From Govania unica (GTDB lineage Bacteria; Pseudomonadota; Alphaproteobacteria; Sphingomonadales; Govanellaceae): a DNA stretch of 64,000 nt. Of this stretch, positions 39,658-48,580 are shown piece by piece (the first letter of the stretch is position 1; each line of letters begins with the position of its first letter). The translations under genes and the position numbers were made by a program. The stretch spans positions 496,001 to 560,000 of the forward strand of contig NZ_JANWOI010000003.1 of assembly GCF_027920805.1 (NCBI RefSeq). The letters run 5' to 3'. The notes under the pieces were generated by a model that worked only from the letters and a program-made list of their open reading frames with translations, was not told the origin of the DNA and ran no database searches.

Positions 39658-39732
39658 ACGCGGGATCGAACCTTATACTCTCGACGGACAGGGCTTCTTG
39701 TAACATGCGGCTAGAAGCTTTCCCATATTGAT

Positions 39733-40012
39733 TGTCATTGCTGTTAGCCAAGGACTAGGCGGGCAGATGGATACCCGGGTCAAGCCCGGGTATGACAGTA
39801 GGGGGCGTAAGACGGTGACCTGAAGCTTACACCCCATATCAATTGTCATTGCCGGGCTTGACCCGGCAATCCATCTCTCCGCTATACTGCCGCTTGACGG
39901 ATGGATACCGGGTCAAGCCCGGGTATGACAGTGAGAGGGCGCAAGACGGCGACCCGTCGGCCCGAAGCCCCCACCACTAAGTGTCATTGCCGGGCTCGAC
40001 CCGGCAATCCAT
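39733..40012. repeat. Cluster of REP-like elements between dnaB and rplI
   Basis: Three units are seen: a degraded one at 39733-39797 ending GGGTCAAGCCCGGGTATGAC; a full pair at 39844-39930 whose right arm reads CCGGGTCAAGCCCGGGTATGAC; and a left half at 39982-40012 with GGGCTCGACCC. No gene is seen in the 39658-40100 gap. Covariant changes (TACC/GGTA in place of TGCC/GGCA) keep the arms paired. Confidence 0.75.
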
Positions 40013-40044
40013 CTCTCCGTCACACCGTCCTTGCCATCACCACA

Positions 40045-40079
40045 AAAACAAAAAGGGCGACCCGAAGGCCGCCCTTTTT
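40045..40079 (-). terminator. Intrinsic terminator after rplI
   Basis: AAAAAGGGCG (40050-40059) and CGCCCTTTTT (40070-40079) form a perfect 10-bp stem. On the minus strand the stem is followed by TTTTTGTTTTTG. It ends the rpsF-rpsR-rplI transcript before dnaB. Confidence 0.85.
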
Positions 40080-40100
40080 CACCGGACAAACCGGATTTTC

Positions 40101-40661
40101 TTAAAGTTCGACGCCGTCTTCGAAGTTCGAGGGCGCGAGGCCTTCGTTTTCGAAGAAGTTGCCGACTTCTTCCTTGACCGGGGCTTCGACGCCCGCAGCC
40201 TGGTTTACGGCTTCAGCTTCCGAACGCGCCACGTTGACGCTCACGGCCACGCTCACTTCGGGATGAAGCTGAACGGTGACGCCGTGAATGCCGACGGACT
40301 TGATCGGACGGCTGAGCACAACCTGATGATAGTCGACCTTGAAGCCGGAAGCGGTCAGAGCAGCCGCGATATCGCGGGCCGAAACCGAACCGAACAACTG
40401 ACCGACTTCGCCAGCCTGACGGATCAAGGTGACCGAAGCCCCTTCGATCTTCTCAGCCGCGGCCTGAGCGTCGCTGCGACGTTCGAGGTTGTGGGCTTCG
40501 ATGTCCTGACGCTGGGATTCGAAGCGCTTCAGATTGGCTACGGTAGCGCGAAGGGCTTTTTTGCGCGGCAGCAGGAAGTTACGGGCAAACCCGTCCTTCA
40601 CCGTGACCACATCGCCCATCTGGCCGAGCTTTTCGACGCGTTCCAAGAGAATGATTTGCAT
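40101..40661 (-). CDS. rplI: 50S ribosomal protein L9
   Basis: Large-subunit protein bridging two rRNA-binding domains by a long helix. The 186-residue product has the N-terminal signature [19 protein letters not shown]...GFARNFLLP, a central helix and a C-terminal domain, plus an acidic 25-residue extension ending FEDGVEL beyond the usual ~150 residues. The frame opens at 40736 inside rpsR; ATG 40661 matches the invariant family start. Confidence 0.96.
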   Translation of the reverse strand: MQIILLERVEKLGQMGDVVTVKDGFARNFLLPRKKALRATVANLKRFESQRQDIEAHNLERRSDAQAAAEKIEGASVTLIRQAGEVGQLFGSVSARDIAAALTASGFKVDYHQVVLSRPIKSVGIHGVTVQLHPEVSVAVSVNVARSEAEAVNQAAGVEAPVKEEVGNFFENEGLAPSNFEDGVEL

Positions 40662-40671
40662 GGGACGTCTC

Positions 40672-40968
40672 CTACGAAATGACGAAGGGCAGGAGGCCCA
40701 GGATACGCGACCGCTTGATCGCGCGTGCAAGTTCACGCTGCTTGGTGGCCGAAACCGCGGTGATGCGGCTCGGCACGATCTTGCCGCGTTCGGAAATGAA
40801 GCGCGACAGCAGCTTCACGTCCTTATAGTCGATCTTCGGCGCGCCCTGACCCGAGAACGGGCAGGTTTTACGGCGACGGAAGAACGGACGACGGGTTTGA
40901 CCACCAGCACCGCCAGCGGCACCGGCGCCAGCGCCGCCACCCTTACGATCTTCTCTCTGCTCACTCAT
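40672..40968 (-). CDS. rpsR: 30S ribosomal protein S18
   Basis: Small-subunit platform protein that binds with S6. The 98 residues consist of a Gly/Ala-rich 27-residue N-terminal extension followed by the S18 core: [38 protein letters not shown] and [13 protein letters not shown]. The GC-rich extension is longer than in E. coli but common in alphaproteobacteria. Overlaps the rpsF end by 8 nt. Confidence 0.96.
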   Translation of the reverse strand: MSEQREDRKGGGAGAGAAGGAGGQTRRPFFRRRKTCPFSGQGAPKIDYKDVKLLSRFISERGKIVPSRITAVSATKQRELARAIKRSRILGLLPFVIS

Positions 40969-41446
40969 TACCGGTTTCCTCGCTTACTGCGTCAGCTGGA
41001 CGGTCACGACGGGGACCACGATCGCCATCACGGCGGGGGCGGTCACCGCGATCACCGCGGTCGCTACGTTCACCACGCTCGCCACGGAAACCGCCTTCAC
41101 GGTCGCCACGCTCGCTACGGTCGAACTTGGCCTGAAGAACGGCCGATGGGCCTTCTTCAACGGCTTCGACGCGGATCGTCAGGTAACGGATGATGTCTTC
41201 GTTCAGGCGCACGTTACGCTCAAGCTCGGCCACGGCGCTACCAGGAGCGTCGAGAACCAGCATGATGTAATGGCCTTTGCGATTCTTGTTGATCTTGTAG
41301 GCGATGTTGCGAAGACCCCATTGTTCGGCCTTCACAACCTTGCCACCATTGTCTTCGACAATTTTGGTAAGATCAGCAGCGATACCTTCCGCCTGTTGGG
41401 CGGAAAGATCCTGTCGTGCGATCACGACATGTTCATAGAACGACAT
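40961..41446 (-). CDS. rpsF: 30S ribosomal protein S6
   Basis: Small-subunit protein that dimerises with S18 on 16S rRNA. Residues 1-105 are the S6 ferredoxin-like core ([34 protein letters not shown]). Residues about 108-161 form a low-complexity Arg/Gly/Asp tail made of imperfect RGDR/RGER units. First gene of rpsF-rpsR-rplI; AAGGAG stands 9 nt before the ATG. Confidence 0.96.
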   Translation of the reverse strand: MSFYEHVVIARQDLSAQQAEGIAADLTKIVEDNGGKVVKAEQWGLRNIAYKINKNRKGHYIMLVLDAPGSAVAELERNVRLNEDIIRYLTIRVEAVEEGPSAVLQAKFDRSERGDREGGFRGERGERSDRGDRGDRPRRDGDRGPRRDRPADAVSEETGNE

Positions 41447-41550
41447 TTTGCAGTGACTCCTTATGGATTTTTATGGATCGTCACGCTGCCCGACCGGTCA
41501 ATTCGCACATTTAACTGACCATGATCTAACGGGTCGCTGGCGTTCACCAT

Positions 41551-41581
41551 AAAAACCGCCCAGGTCTGCTTACCAGGGCGG
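41551..41581 (-). terminator. Hairpin with T run in the rpsF leader (possible attenuator)
   Basis: On the minus strand CCGCCCTGG pairs with CCTGGGCGG (one T-T mismatch) around an 8-nt loop, followed by TTTTT. It lies about 105 nt before rpsF and about 20 nt after the predicted start of its transcript, so it looks like a leader attenuator rather than the end of another gene; no gene on this strand lies upstream in the gap. Confidence 0.55.
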
Positions 41582-41608
41582 AAGAAAAAGCACTGTGCGA
41601 GGGCCGCA

Positions 41609-41636
41609 GTTATACATGAATCCGCCCCGGAGACAA
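41609..41636 (-). promoter_or_regulatory. Putative promoter of rpsF-rpsR-rplI
   Basis: TTGTCT (41631-41636), 16-nt spacer, TATAAC (41609-41614) on the minus strand. Predicted start near 41602, giving a leader of about 155 nt. The divergent gap 41447-41779 otherwise holds only the leader hairpin and the fabD upstream region. Confidence 0.45.
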
Positions 41637-41779
41637 GATGATAGACAAGACCCAGGGCAAGGGCCGCTTGACAGGCTGTATTCAGGCGGTATTTGATGGC
41701 CAGAATCTGGGCCTCAATCCGGGCCTTTATCTGGCAGGGCTGCCACGACCTTACTCTTTCACGATAACGGGGACTTGAT

Positions 41780-42721
41780 ATGACACGGGCTTTCACCTTT
41801 CCGGGGCAGGGCAGCCAATTCGTCGGCATGGGCAAGGAGCTTGCCGAAAGTCTCGCCGCCGCCCGCGAGGTTTTCGAGGAGGTCAATGACGCCCTCGGCC
41901 AGAATCTGACCCAGCTCATGTTCGAAGGCCCCGAATCCGATCTGGTGCTGACCGAAAACGCCCAGCCCGCGTTGATGGCGGTGAGCCTTGCGGTTGCCCG
42001 CTCGCTGGAAAAGGAATTCGGCGTTTCGCTCGCCGCGACGGCAAACTACGTGGCCGGTCATTCGCTTGGCGAGTATTCGGCACTGGCCGCCGCCGGGGCC
42101 TTGACGGTGTCCGATACCGCCCGGTTGCTGAAACTGCGCGGGCAGGCCATGCAGAAAGCCGTTCCGGTGGGCGTGGGCGCCATGGCGGCGCTTCTCGGTC
42201 TTGATCTTGATGTGGCGCGTGAAGTCGCGGCCGAGGCGGCTCAGGGTGAAGTCTGCGCCGCCGCCAATGATAATGCGCCGGGTCAGGTGGTCGTCAGCGG
42301 CCATAAAGCCGCCGTCGAACGCGCGGTCGAAATCGCCAAGGGCCGGGGCGCCAAGCGCGCCATGCTGCTGGCGGTGAGCGCACCGTTCCATTGCGCGCTG
42401 ATGCAACCGGCCGCCGAGGCCATGGCCGAAGCCCTCGCCAGCGTGAAAATCCTGTCGCCGGTGGTGCCGCTCATCGCCAATGTCACCGCCGCGCCCGAAC
42501 GCGATGCCGCCCGCATCCGTCAGCTTCTGGTGGAGCAGGTGACCGGTGTCGTGCGCTGGCGTGAAAGCGTCATTGCGCTGGCCGATCTTGGCGTTACCAC
42601 GGCGGTTGAACTTGGCGCGGGTAAAGTCCTGACTGGCCTTGCAAAACGCATTGACGGCCGGGTTCAGGGCCTGTCGCTGCAAACGGCGGCCGACATCGAA
42701 GCTTTCGCGAAATCGCTGTAA
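41780..42721 (+). CDS. fabD: Malonyl-CoA:ACP transacylase
   Basis: Loads malonate from CoA onto ACP for fatty-acid elongation. The 313-residue protein has GQGSQFVGMG near the start, the nucleophilic Ser95 in VAGHSLGEYSA and the catalytic His in SAPFHCALM. GGGGA lies 6 nt before the ATG. First gene of fabD-fabG-acpP-fabF, divergent from rpsF. Confidence 0.97.
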   Translation: MTRAFTFPGQGSQFVGMGKELAESLAAAREVFEEVNDALGQNLTQLMFEGPESDLVLTENAQPALMAVSLAVARSLEKEFGVSLAATANYVAGHSLGEYSALAAAGALTVSDTARLLKLRGQAMQKAVPVGVGAMAALLGLDLDVAREVAAEAAQGEVCAAANDNAPGQVVVSGHKAAVERAVEIAKGRGAKRAMLLAVSAPFHCALMQPAAEAMAEALASVKILSPVVPLIANVTAAPERDAARIRQLLVEQVTGVVRWRESVIALADLGVTTAVELGAGKVLTGLAKRIDGRVQGLSLQTAADIEAFAKSL

Positions 42722-42734
42722 AAATCATTATAAT

Positions 42735-42808
42735 TGTCATCCCCGCGAACGCGGGGATCCAGGACTTAAACTTTCAAGAAGCTGGATTCCCGCATGCGCG
42801 GGAATGAC
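42735..42808. repeat. REP-like palindrome between fabD and fabG
   Basis: Left arm GTCATCCCCGCGAACGCGGG, right arm ending CGCATGCGCGGGAATGAC. Same family as the elements at 60434-60643. It lies within the presumed fab operon transcript and leaves 24 bp before fabG. Confidence 0.75.
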
Positions 42809-42832
42809 GGTTACTAAAACAGAGGACACATC

Positions 42833-43570
42833 ATGTTCGATCTCACCGGCAAAGGGGCGCTCGTTACCGGAGCGTCCGGCGGCATTGGCCAGGCGATCGC
42901 CAAAGCGCTCCATGCCAGGGGCGCGAAGGTCGCCATCTCCGGCACCCGCCGCGAGGCGCTCGAAGCTCTGGCTCAGGAAATGGGTGAGGGTGTTTTTGTA
43001 ACCCCCTGCAATCTTGGCGATCCGGAGCAAGTCGCGAACCTGATTGGGGAGGCGGAAGCGGCCCTCGGTTCGCTCGATATTCTGGTCAACAACGCCGGGA
43101 TCACCCGCGACAATCTGGCTCTCCGGCTGAAAGATGACGATTGGGATCAGGTTCTGTCGGTCAATCTCAAGTCGACCTTTAAACTGTCCCAGGGGGCCAT
43201 GCGCGGCATGATGAAACGGCGCTTTGGCCGCATCATCAATATCACCTCGATCGTCGGCGTGACCGGCAATCCGGGGCAGGCCAATTATGCTGCCGCCAAG
43301 GCTGGCATCATCGGCATGTCAAAGTCGCTGGCCCAGGAAGTGGCGTCGCGCGGGATCACGGTGAATTGCGTTGCGCCTGGCTTCATCGAAACCCCCATGA
43401 CCGACGTTCTGACCGCCGATCAGAAAGCCCGGCTGCTGACCGGTATTCCGCTTGATCGGCTCGGGTCGCCCGAGGATATCGCGGCGGGCGTGCTCTATCT
43501 CGCAAGCTCCGAGGCCGGATATGTCACCGGCCAGACCCTTCATATCAATGGCGGAATGGTCATGATCTGA
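42833..43570 (+). CDS. fabG: 3-oxoacyl-ACP reductase
   Basis: NADPH-dependent reductase of the fatty-acid cycle. The 245-residue SDR has TGASGGIG, NNAGITRDNL, catalytic Ser in NITSIVG and Tyr/Lys in YAAAKAG, and the FabG-typical VAPGFIETPMTDVL and YVTGQTLHINGGMVM ending. AGAGGA lies 6 nt before ATG. Separated from fabD by a REP element. Confidence 0.97.
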   Translation: MFDLTGKGALVTGASGGIGQAIAKALHARGAKVAISGTRREALEALAQEMGEGVFVTPCNLGDPEQVANLIGEAEAALGSLDILVNNAGITRDNLALRLKDDDWDQVLSVNLKSTFKLSQGAMRGMMKRRFGRIINITSIVGVTGNPGQANYAAAKAGIIGMSKSLAQEVASRGITVNCVAPGFIETPMTDVLTADQKARLLTGIPLDRLGSPEDIAAGVLYLASSEAGYVTGQTLHINGGMVMI

Positions 43571-43784
43571 GGTCAGCTGAATATGGTTGTGCAGAAGAGT
43601 ATCTCTGACATTGCCGATTGCTGGTCAAAAGGATAAAACTGTGCTACCAACCCGCTGCCTATATAGAGAGACGGGGCTGATACTGAAAGACTAACGCTTT
43701 CAAAAGTCTCAGGAAATTTACCGATAAGGCCGATGATAGAAGCTTTGTCGGGACGTCAACAACGAACACTTTAAGGACAACATC

Positions 43785-44018
43785 ATGTCGGATATCGCTG
43801 CACGCGTGAAAAAGATCGTCATCGACCACCTCGGTGTGGACGAAGCGAAGGTGACCGATGAAGCCCGTTTCGTCGATGATCTCGGCGCCGACAGCCTCGA
43901 CACTGTCGAGCTCGTGATGGCGTTCGAAGAAGAATTCGGCATCGAAATTCCGGATGACGCGGCCGAAAAGATCAACACCGTCAAAGACGCGATTGATCAC
44001 ATTTCCAAAAGCGCTTGA
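43785..44018 (+). CDS. acpP: Acyl carrier protein
   Basis: Carries acyl intermediates on a 4'-phosphopantetheine arm. The 77-residue acidic protein has the attachment Ser37 in [19 protein letters not shown]. Preceded by a 214-bp gap, consistent with its own promoter, and followed by a hairpin, consistent with the higher expression ACP needs compared with its neighbours. Confidence 0.97.
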   Translation: MSDIAARVKKIVIDHLGVDEAKVTDEARFVDDLGADSLDTVELVMAFEEEFGIEIPDDAAEKINTVKDAIDHISKSA

Positions 44019-44036
44019 TTTTAAGCTTTGGTATTG

Positions 44037-44062
44037 ATGCCTGACCCATTGCGGTCAGGCAT
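44037..44062 (+). terminator. Perfect hairpin between acpP and fabF (processing or partial termination)
   Basis: ATGCCTGACC (44037-44046), 6-nt loop, GGTCAGGCAT (44053-44062): a perfect 10-bp stem without a T run. It may stabilise the acpP mRNA end or reduce read-through into fabF. Not a standard terminator. Confidence 0.45.
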
Positions 44063-44102
44063 TCGCTTCCTACTTGTTATATAGTTAAGACGGGAAAACA
44101 GG

Positions 44103-45365
44103 ATGAGACGAGTAGTCGTCACCGGATTGGGACTTGTCACGCCACTCGCGTGCGGTGTTGAAGAGACCTGGAAGCGGCTGATTGCCGGTCAGTCAGGGGC
44201 TGGAAACATCACCAAATTCGATGCCACGAACTACAGCTCTCGTGTTGCCTGCGAAGTCAAATACGGCGACGGCACGAACGGCACCTTCAATCCGGATCTC
44301 TGGATGGAACCGAAGGAGCAACGCCGCGTCGATGAATTCATCATTTTCGGTGTCGCTGCCGCCATGCAGGCCGTGCAGGATTCCGGCTGGACCCCGACCG
44401 ACGAAGAATCGCAGGAACGCACCGGCGTTCTGATCGGTTCGGGCATCGGTGGTTTGCCGGGAATCGAAAAAGAAGCCGTCAATCTGTACCTGAACGGTCC
44501 GCGCCGGGTCAGCCCGCATTTCATTCCGGGCCGTCTGATCAATCTCGTTTCGGGCCATGTGTCCATCCGCTATGGCTTCAAGGGTCCGAACCATTCGGTT
44601 GTGACCGCTTGCGCCACCGGCGCCCACGCCATTGGCGATGCGGCGCGTCTGATCGCGCTTGATGACGCCGATGTCATGGTCGCAGGCGGGACGGAAGCGG
44701 CGATCTGCCCCGTGGGCGTTGCGGGCTTTGCCCAGGCCAAGGCGCTCAGCACCAGTTACAACGACAACCCGACCGCAGCCTCCCGTCCGTGGGACAAAGG
44801 CCGTGACGGTTTCGTCATCGGCGAAGGCGCCGGGATTGTCGTGCTTGAAGAATATGAACATGCGAAGCGTCGCGGGGCCAAGATTTATGCCGAAATCATC
44901 GGCTATGGCCTGTCGGGCGATGCCTATCACGTGACCGCCCCGGAATCGAGCGGCAGCGGCGGCTTCCGCGCCATGCGCGCCGCCCTGAAGCGGGCTGGCA
45001 TCGACGTGTCGGATGTGGACTATATCAACGCCCATGGCACCTCGACGCCGCTCGGCGACGAAATCGAAGCCGGCGCGGTGAAGCGTCTCTTTGGCAATGC
45101 CATGGACAAGATTTCCATGTCCTCGACCAAATCGGCCATCGGCCATCTTTTGGGTGCGGCCGGATCGACCGAATCCATTTTCTGCATGCTGGCCATGCGT
45201 GACGGCATTGTGCCGCCGACCCTCAATCTCAATGAGCCTGAGGATGTCTGCGCCGATCTCGATCTCGTGCCGTTGGTGGCCAAGAAACGCGAGGTCAAGA
45301 TCGCCATGTCGAACTCGTTCGGCTTTGGCGGCACCAATGCATCCCTGATCATGGCCAAGGTCTGA
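44103..45365 (+). CDS. fabF: 3-oxoacyl-ACP synthase II
   Basis: Condensing enzyme that elongates acyl-ACP with malonyl-ACP. In the 420 residues the Cys-His-His triad is present: Cys170 in VTACATGAH, His in NAHGTSTPLGD and His in AIGHLLGAAGS. NSFGFGGTNASLI is the C-terminal glycine-rich loop. Next to acpP, as in most proteobacteria. Confidence 0.97.
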   Translation: MRRVVVTGLGLVTPLACGVEETWKRLIAGQSGAGNITKFDATNYSSRVACEVKYGDGTNGTFNPDLWMEPKEQRRVDEFIIFGVAAAMQAVQDSGWTPTDEESQERTGVLIGSGIGGLPGIEKEAVNLYLNGPRRVSPHFIPGRLINLVSGHVSIRYGFKGPNHSVVTACATGAHAIGDAARLIALDDADVMVAGGTEAAICPVGVAGFAQAKALSTSYNDNPTAASRPWDKGRDGFVIGEGAGIVVLEEYEHAKRRGAKIYAEIIGYGLSGDAYHVTAPESSGSGGFRAMRAALKRAGIDVSDVDYINAHGTSTPLGDEIEAGAVKRLFGNAMDKISMSSTKSAIGHLLGAAGSTESIFCMLAMRDGIVPPTLNLNEPEDVCADLDLVPLVAKKREVKIAMSNSFGFGGTNASLIMAKV

Positions 45366-45370
45366 TCATA

Positions 45371-46486
45371 ATGAATGGCAACGCCGCCCCGGACCCGGAA
45401 ACAGCGCCGGAGCCGGGGCGGCGTTCTTATTTGTCACAGATATTTTCGATGTTGCGTATTCCCTGGTATGTCGTGGTTGCTCTGGTTCTGCTCGGCTTGT
45501 TGGCCGGGGCGGGGACTTATGTTTATCGCGGCGTGACCATGCCGGGGCCGCTCAGCACTGAACGCGTGGTGATCATTCCAAAGGGCGCGGGCTTGCGGGC
45601 GACGTCCACCGCCCTCCGCGATGCGGGCGTGAGCCGCAACGCCTGGATGTTCATGGTTCTGAGCCGCGCCAAGGGCAACGGAGCCGGATTGAAATTCGGC
45701 GAATATCTGATCCCGCCCCATACGAGCCTGACCGATGTTCTGCGCATTCTCGAATCCGGCAAGGTCATCCAGCACCGCCTGACGTTCCCCGAAGGCCTGT
45801 CGAGCCGCGAGATCGTCGCCCTGCTGAATGCTGCACCACTTCTCGACGGTCAGGTGACGACCATTCCGGCCGACGGCACGTTGTTGCCTGAAACCTATTT
45901 CTACACCTATGGCGAAAACCGGGAGGCCGTTGTTGGCCGCATGAAAGCTGCCATGACCCGTGCGCTTGACGGGGCCTGGGGCGCAAGGCCGTTGGATTTC
46001 CCGCTCAAAAGCCCGGCCGAACTTGTGGTGCTCGCCTCCATCGTCGAAAAGGAAACCGGCATCGCCGGAGAACGGCCGCGCGTTGCCGCCGTGTTCCTCA
46101 ATCGCCTGAAGCTCGGCATGCGGCTGCAATCCGACCCGACAGTGATTTATGGCATCACTGGCGGCGGCCCGCTCGCCCGCCCCCTGACCCGCGCCGATCT
46201 CGATACGCCGACGCCCTACAACACCTATGCCGTAAACGGCCTGCCGCCGGGCCCTATCGCCAACCCCGGCCGCGACGCGCTCCGCGCCGTGGTGACGCCG
46301 GCCTCCGGTCAGGACCTCTTTTTCGTCGCCGACGGCACCGGCGGCCACCTGTTCGCCGAAACCCTCGACCAGCACAACCGCAACGTGGTCCGCTGGCGCA
46401 AAATCGAACGCGGCGAAGACCCCGACGCACCACCGCCACCGGTGGTCAAAAAAACCGAGCCAAAAAAGAAAAAATCCCGTCGCTGA
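45371..46486 (+). CDS. mltG: Endolytic transglycosylase MltG
   Basis: Inner-membrane peptidoglycan transglycosylase that cuts nascent glycan strands and sets their length. The 371-residue protein has a cytoplasmic lead of ~30 residues, one membrane helix (about 32-52), a LysM-like subdomain and the YceG catalytic domain with Glu in ASIVEKETG and LQSDPTVIYG, YNTYAVNGLPPGPI. The tail is Pro/Lys-rich. Only 5 bp after fabF, an arrangement conserved in alphaproteobacteria. Confidence 0.95.
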   Translation: MNGNAAPDPETAPEPGRRSYLSQIFSMLRIPWYVVVALVLLGLLAGAGTYVYRGVTMPGPLSTERVVIIPKGAGLRATSTALRDAGVSRNAWMFMVLSRAKGNGAGLKFGEYLIPPHTSLTDVLRILESGKVIQHRLTFPEGLSSREIVALLNAAPLLDGQVTTIPADGTLLPETYFYTYGENREAVVGRMKAAMTRALDGAWGARPLDFPLKSPAELVVLASIVEKETGIAGERPRVAAVFLNRLKLGMRLQSDPTVIYGITGGGPLARPLTRADLDTPTPYNTYAVNGLPPGPIANPGRDALRAVVTPASGQDLFFVADGTGGHLFAETLDQHNRNVVRWRKIERGEDPDAPPPPVVKKTEPKKKKSRR

Positions 46487-46499
46487 TTAGGCTTATCAA

Positions 46500-46789
46500 A
46501 TTGTCATTACCGGTAATGACAATAGTTACGCACTACTCTGTCATACGCGGGCCTGACCCGCGTACCCAAGCCGCCCCCATCCAACCCCGCTCGTGCTGAG
46601 GAAGCCCCTGCCAAGGGGCTGTCTCCGAAGCACCTGGCTCGCGTGACCCCGCCCTTCGAGACGCCCTTACGGGCTCCTCAGGGCGAACGGTGTGTGGGTA
46701 TTTATCCAGACAGCCGCGGGTCAAGCCAGGCCATGACACTCACTACAGAAAACCCTGTCATACGCGGGCTTGACCCGCGTATCCATCTC
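46500..46789. repeat. Mixed REP-like cluster between mltG and an SDR gene
   Basis: A 26-bp minimal palindrome (ATTGTCATTACCGGTAATGA) at 46500, GTCATACGCGGGC...GACCCGCGTA halves at 46542-46570 and 46758-46788, and between them (about 46588-46690) a degraded member of the GTGCTGAGGA...CTTCGAGACG family also found at 63836-63944. No gene seen in this gap. Confidence 0.7.
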
Positions 46790-46805
46790 GCCACCCGCCA
46801 AGCCC

Positions 46806-47576
46806 TCACGACGATCGATCCTTCGCCGGAAGCTGCGAGAACAGGAAATCAACCCAAGCTGCCGGCAGCAGTTGCGCCAGCCGCACGGCGGCCAGCATGG
46901 GCAGCGGAAAGGCGATCCGTGCTTTGTTTTTCGCCAGCCCGGCGACCATGATCCCGGCGGCTTTGCTGTCGCTCATGAGGAACGGCATGGGAAACGGATT
47001 GCGCGCCGTCATCGGACTGATGATAAAGCCCGGGCAGATGACTGAAACCTCGATCCCATAGGGCCGCAGAAAGCCGCGCATGGCCTCCCCATAAGCTTTG
47101 ACGGTTGCCTTGCTGGTCGAATAGGCGGGCGAACTCGGTAGCCCGGTAAAGCCCGCAAGCGACGCCATGATGGCGATCTGTCCGGCACCGCGCGACCGCA
47201 TGACGTCGATGGCCGGATGGATGGTGTGAAACACCCCATCCACATTGACGGCAAAGGTGCGCTCAACATGCTCAGCCAGATCGTCACCAGTTTTGAGGCC
47301 ATAAGACACCCCGGCATTGGCAATCACCAGATCAAGCGGAGCAATGGCGTCACTCGCCCGAATCCAGTCGCTCATGGCCGCTTTGTCGGTCACATCCAGG
47401 CAGGTCTGATGCACATAGGCCCCGAGCGCCCGCACCTCCGCCGCCACAGTTGCAAGCCGCTCGGCATCGCGCCCGCCGAGAAACAGGGTCACGTCCGGCC
47501 GCGCATAGGTCCGGGCCAGCGCCGCGCCGATGCCGCTTGAGGCGCCTGTGATCAATATGGCTCGCGGATTGCGCAT
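46806..47576 (-). CDS. SDR-family NAD(P)-dependent oxidoreductase
   Basis: A 256-residue short-chain dehydrogenase of the DltE/YqjQ-like type: TGASSGIG cofactor loop, IANAGVSYG, catalytic Ser in IMASLAGF and YSTSKATVK. The ~45 C-terminal residues contain hydrophobic stretches (FPLPMLAAVRLAQLLPAAW), suggesting membrane association as in related lipid- or quinone-linked SDRs. Starts at ATG 47576. Lies between mltG and yicC on the opposite strand. Substrate unknown. Confidence 0.88.
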   Translation of the reverse strand: MRNPRAILITGASSGIGAALARTYARPDVTLFLGGRDAERLATVAAEVRALGAYVHQTCLDVTDKAAMSDWIRASDAIAPLDLVIANAGVSYGLKTGDDLAEHVERTFAVNVDGVFHTIHPAIDVMRSRGAGQIAIMASLAGFTGLPSSPAYSTSKATVKAYGEAMRGFLRPYGIEVSVICPGFIISPMTARNPFPMPFLMSDSKAAGIMVAGLAKNKARIAFPLPMLAAVRLAQLLPAAWVDFLFSQLPAKDRSS

Positions 47577-47678
47577 GCTTTATCCCTTATCCCGGCTTGT
47601 TATCTGACTGTCGCATTTGCAGATCGAAGCTGATCCTATATAACAACCGGATCAATCGGCAAGCAGAGTGGGAACCCG

Positions 47679-48575
47679 ATGACCATTTCCAGCATGACGG
47701 GCTTCGCCCGCACAGACGGCCAGTTCGCGGCCAGCGCCGGCGGCATTTCCTGGACCTGGGAAATCAAAAGCGTCAATGGCAAGAATTTCGAGCTGCGTTG
47801 CCGTCTGCCCGCAGGCTTTGACGCCCTTGAAATCGAGCTGCGCCGTCGCCTGTCCGCCCGCATCAGCCGGGGCAGTGTGACCATCAGCCTGCAAACCCGC
47901 GCCCTTGGCTCGGCGGCGGGGATCAGCGTCAATGAACCCGCGCTCAAGGTCCTGATGGAAGTGGCGAGCCGGGTGGCCGAGGATGGCATCGCTCCCGCAA
48001 GTCTCGACGGCCTCATGGCCATTCCGGGCGTGGTTGAAAATCTCGGCGCGCTCTTGGATGAGGATGAGCGTCAGGCCCGTGACGCCGCCTTGTTGAAAAG
48101 TTTCGAAGCAGCGGTCTCCGCCCTCCAGAAGCACCGGCTTGAAGAAGGCGCGGCCCTGACCCCCGTGATCACCGCGCAGGTGAACGGGATCGAGGCCCTG
48201 ACGGCCGAAGCCGCCGCCTCAGCCGCCCTGCAACCCGCCGCCCTCAAGGAGCGCTTCTTTCTCCGCGTGGCCGATTTTGTCGCCGACGTGCAGGGCATCG
48301 CCCCTGAGCGTCTCGCGCAGGAAGTGGCGCTGCTCGCATCAAAAGCCGATGTGCGCGAGGAACTGGACCGTCTGCGCGGTCATGTGGCGGCTGCGCGTCT
48401 GCTGCTGGCGGAAAAGGAGCCGGTCGGCCGCAAGCTCGATTTCCTGGCCCAGGAATTCAACCGCGAGGCCAACACCCTCTGTTCGAAATCGGCTGATCTT
48501 GAACTGACCCGCATCGGGCTTGAGCTGAAAAACGTCATCGGCCAGTTCCGCGAGCAAATCCAGAATATCGAGTAG
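47679..48575 (+). CDS. yicC: YicC-family endoribonuclease
   Basis: A 298-residue YicC protein, named for MTISSMTGFARTDG at the N-terminus and the C-terminal DUF1732 stretch LDFLAQEFNREANTLCSKS...LKNVIGQFREQIQNIE. YicC of E. coli is a metal-dependent hexameric endoribonuclease that affects sRNA turnover. Directly precedes gmk, as widely conserved. Role in this organism inferred from family. Confidence 0.94.
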   Translation: MTISSMTGFARTDGQFAASAGGISWTWEIKSVNGKNFELRCRLPAGFDALEIELRRRLSARISRGSVTISLQTRALGSAAGISVNEPALKVLMEVASRVAEDGIAPASLDGLMAIPGVVENLGALLDEDERQARDAALLKSFEAAVSALQKHRLEEGAALTPVITAQVNGIEALTAEAAASAALQPAALKERFFLRVADFVADVQGIAPERLAQEVALLASKADVREELDRLRGHVAAARLLLAEKEPVGRKLDFLAQEFNREANTLCSKSADLELTRIGLELKNVIGQFREQIQNIE

Positions 48576-48580
48576 TCGTG

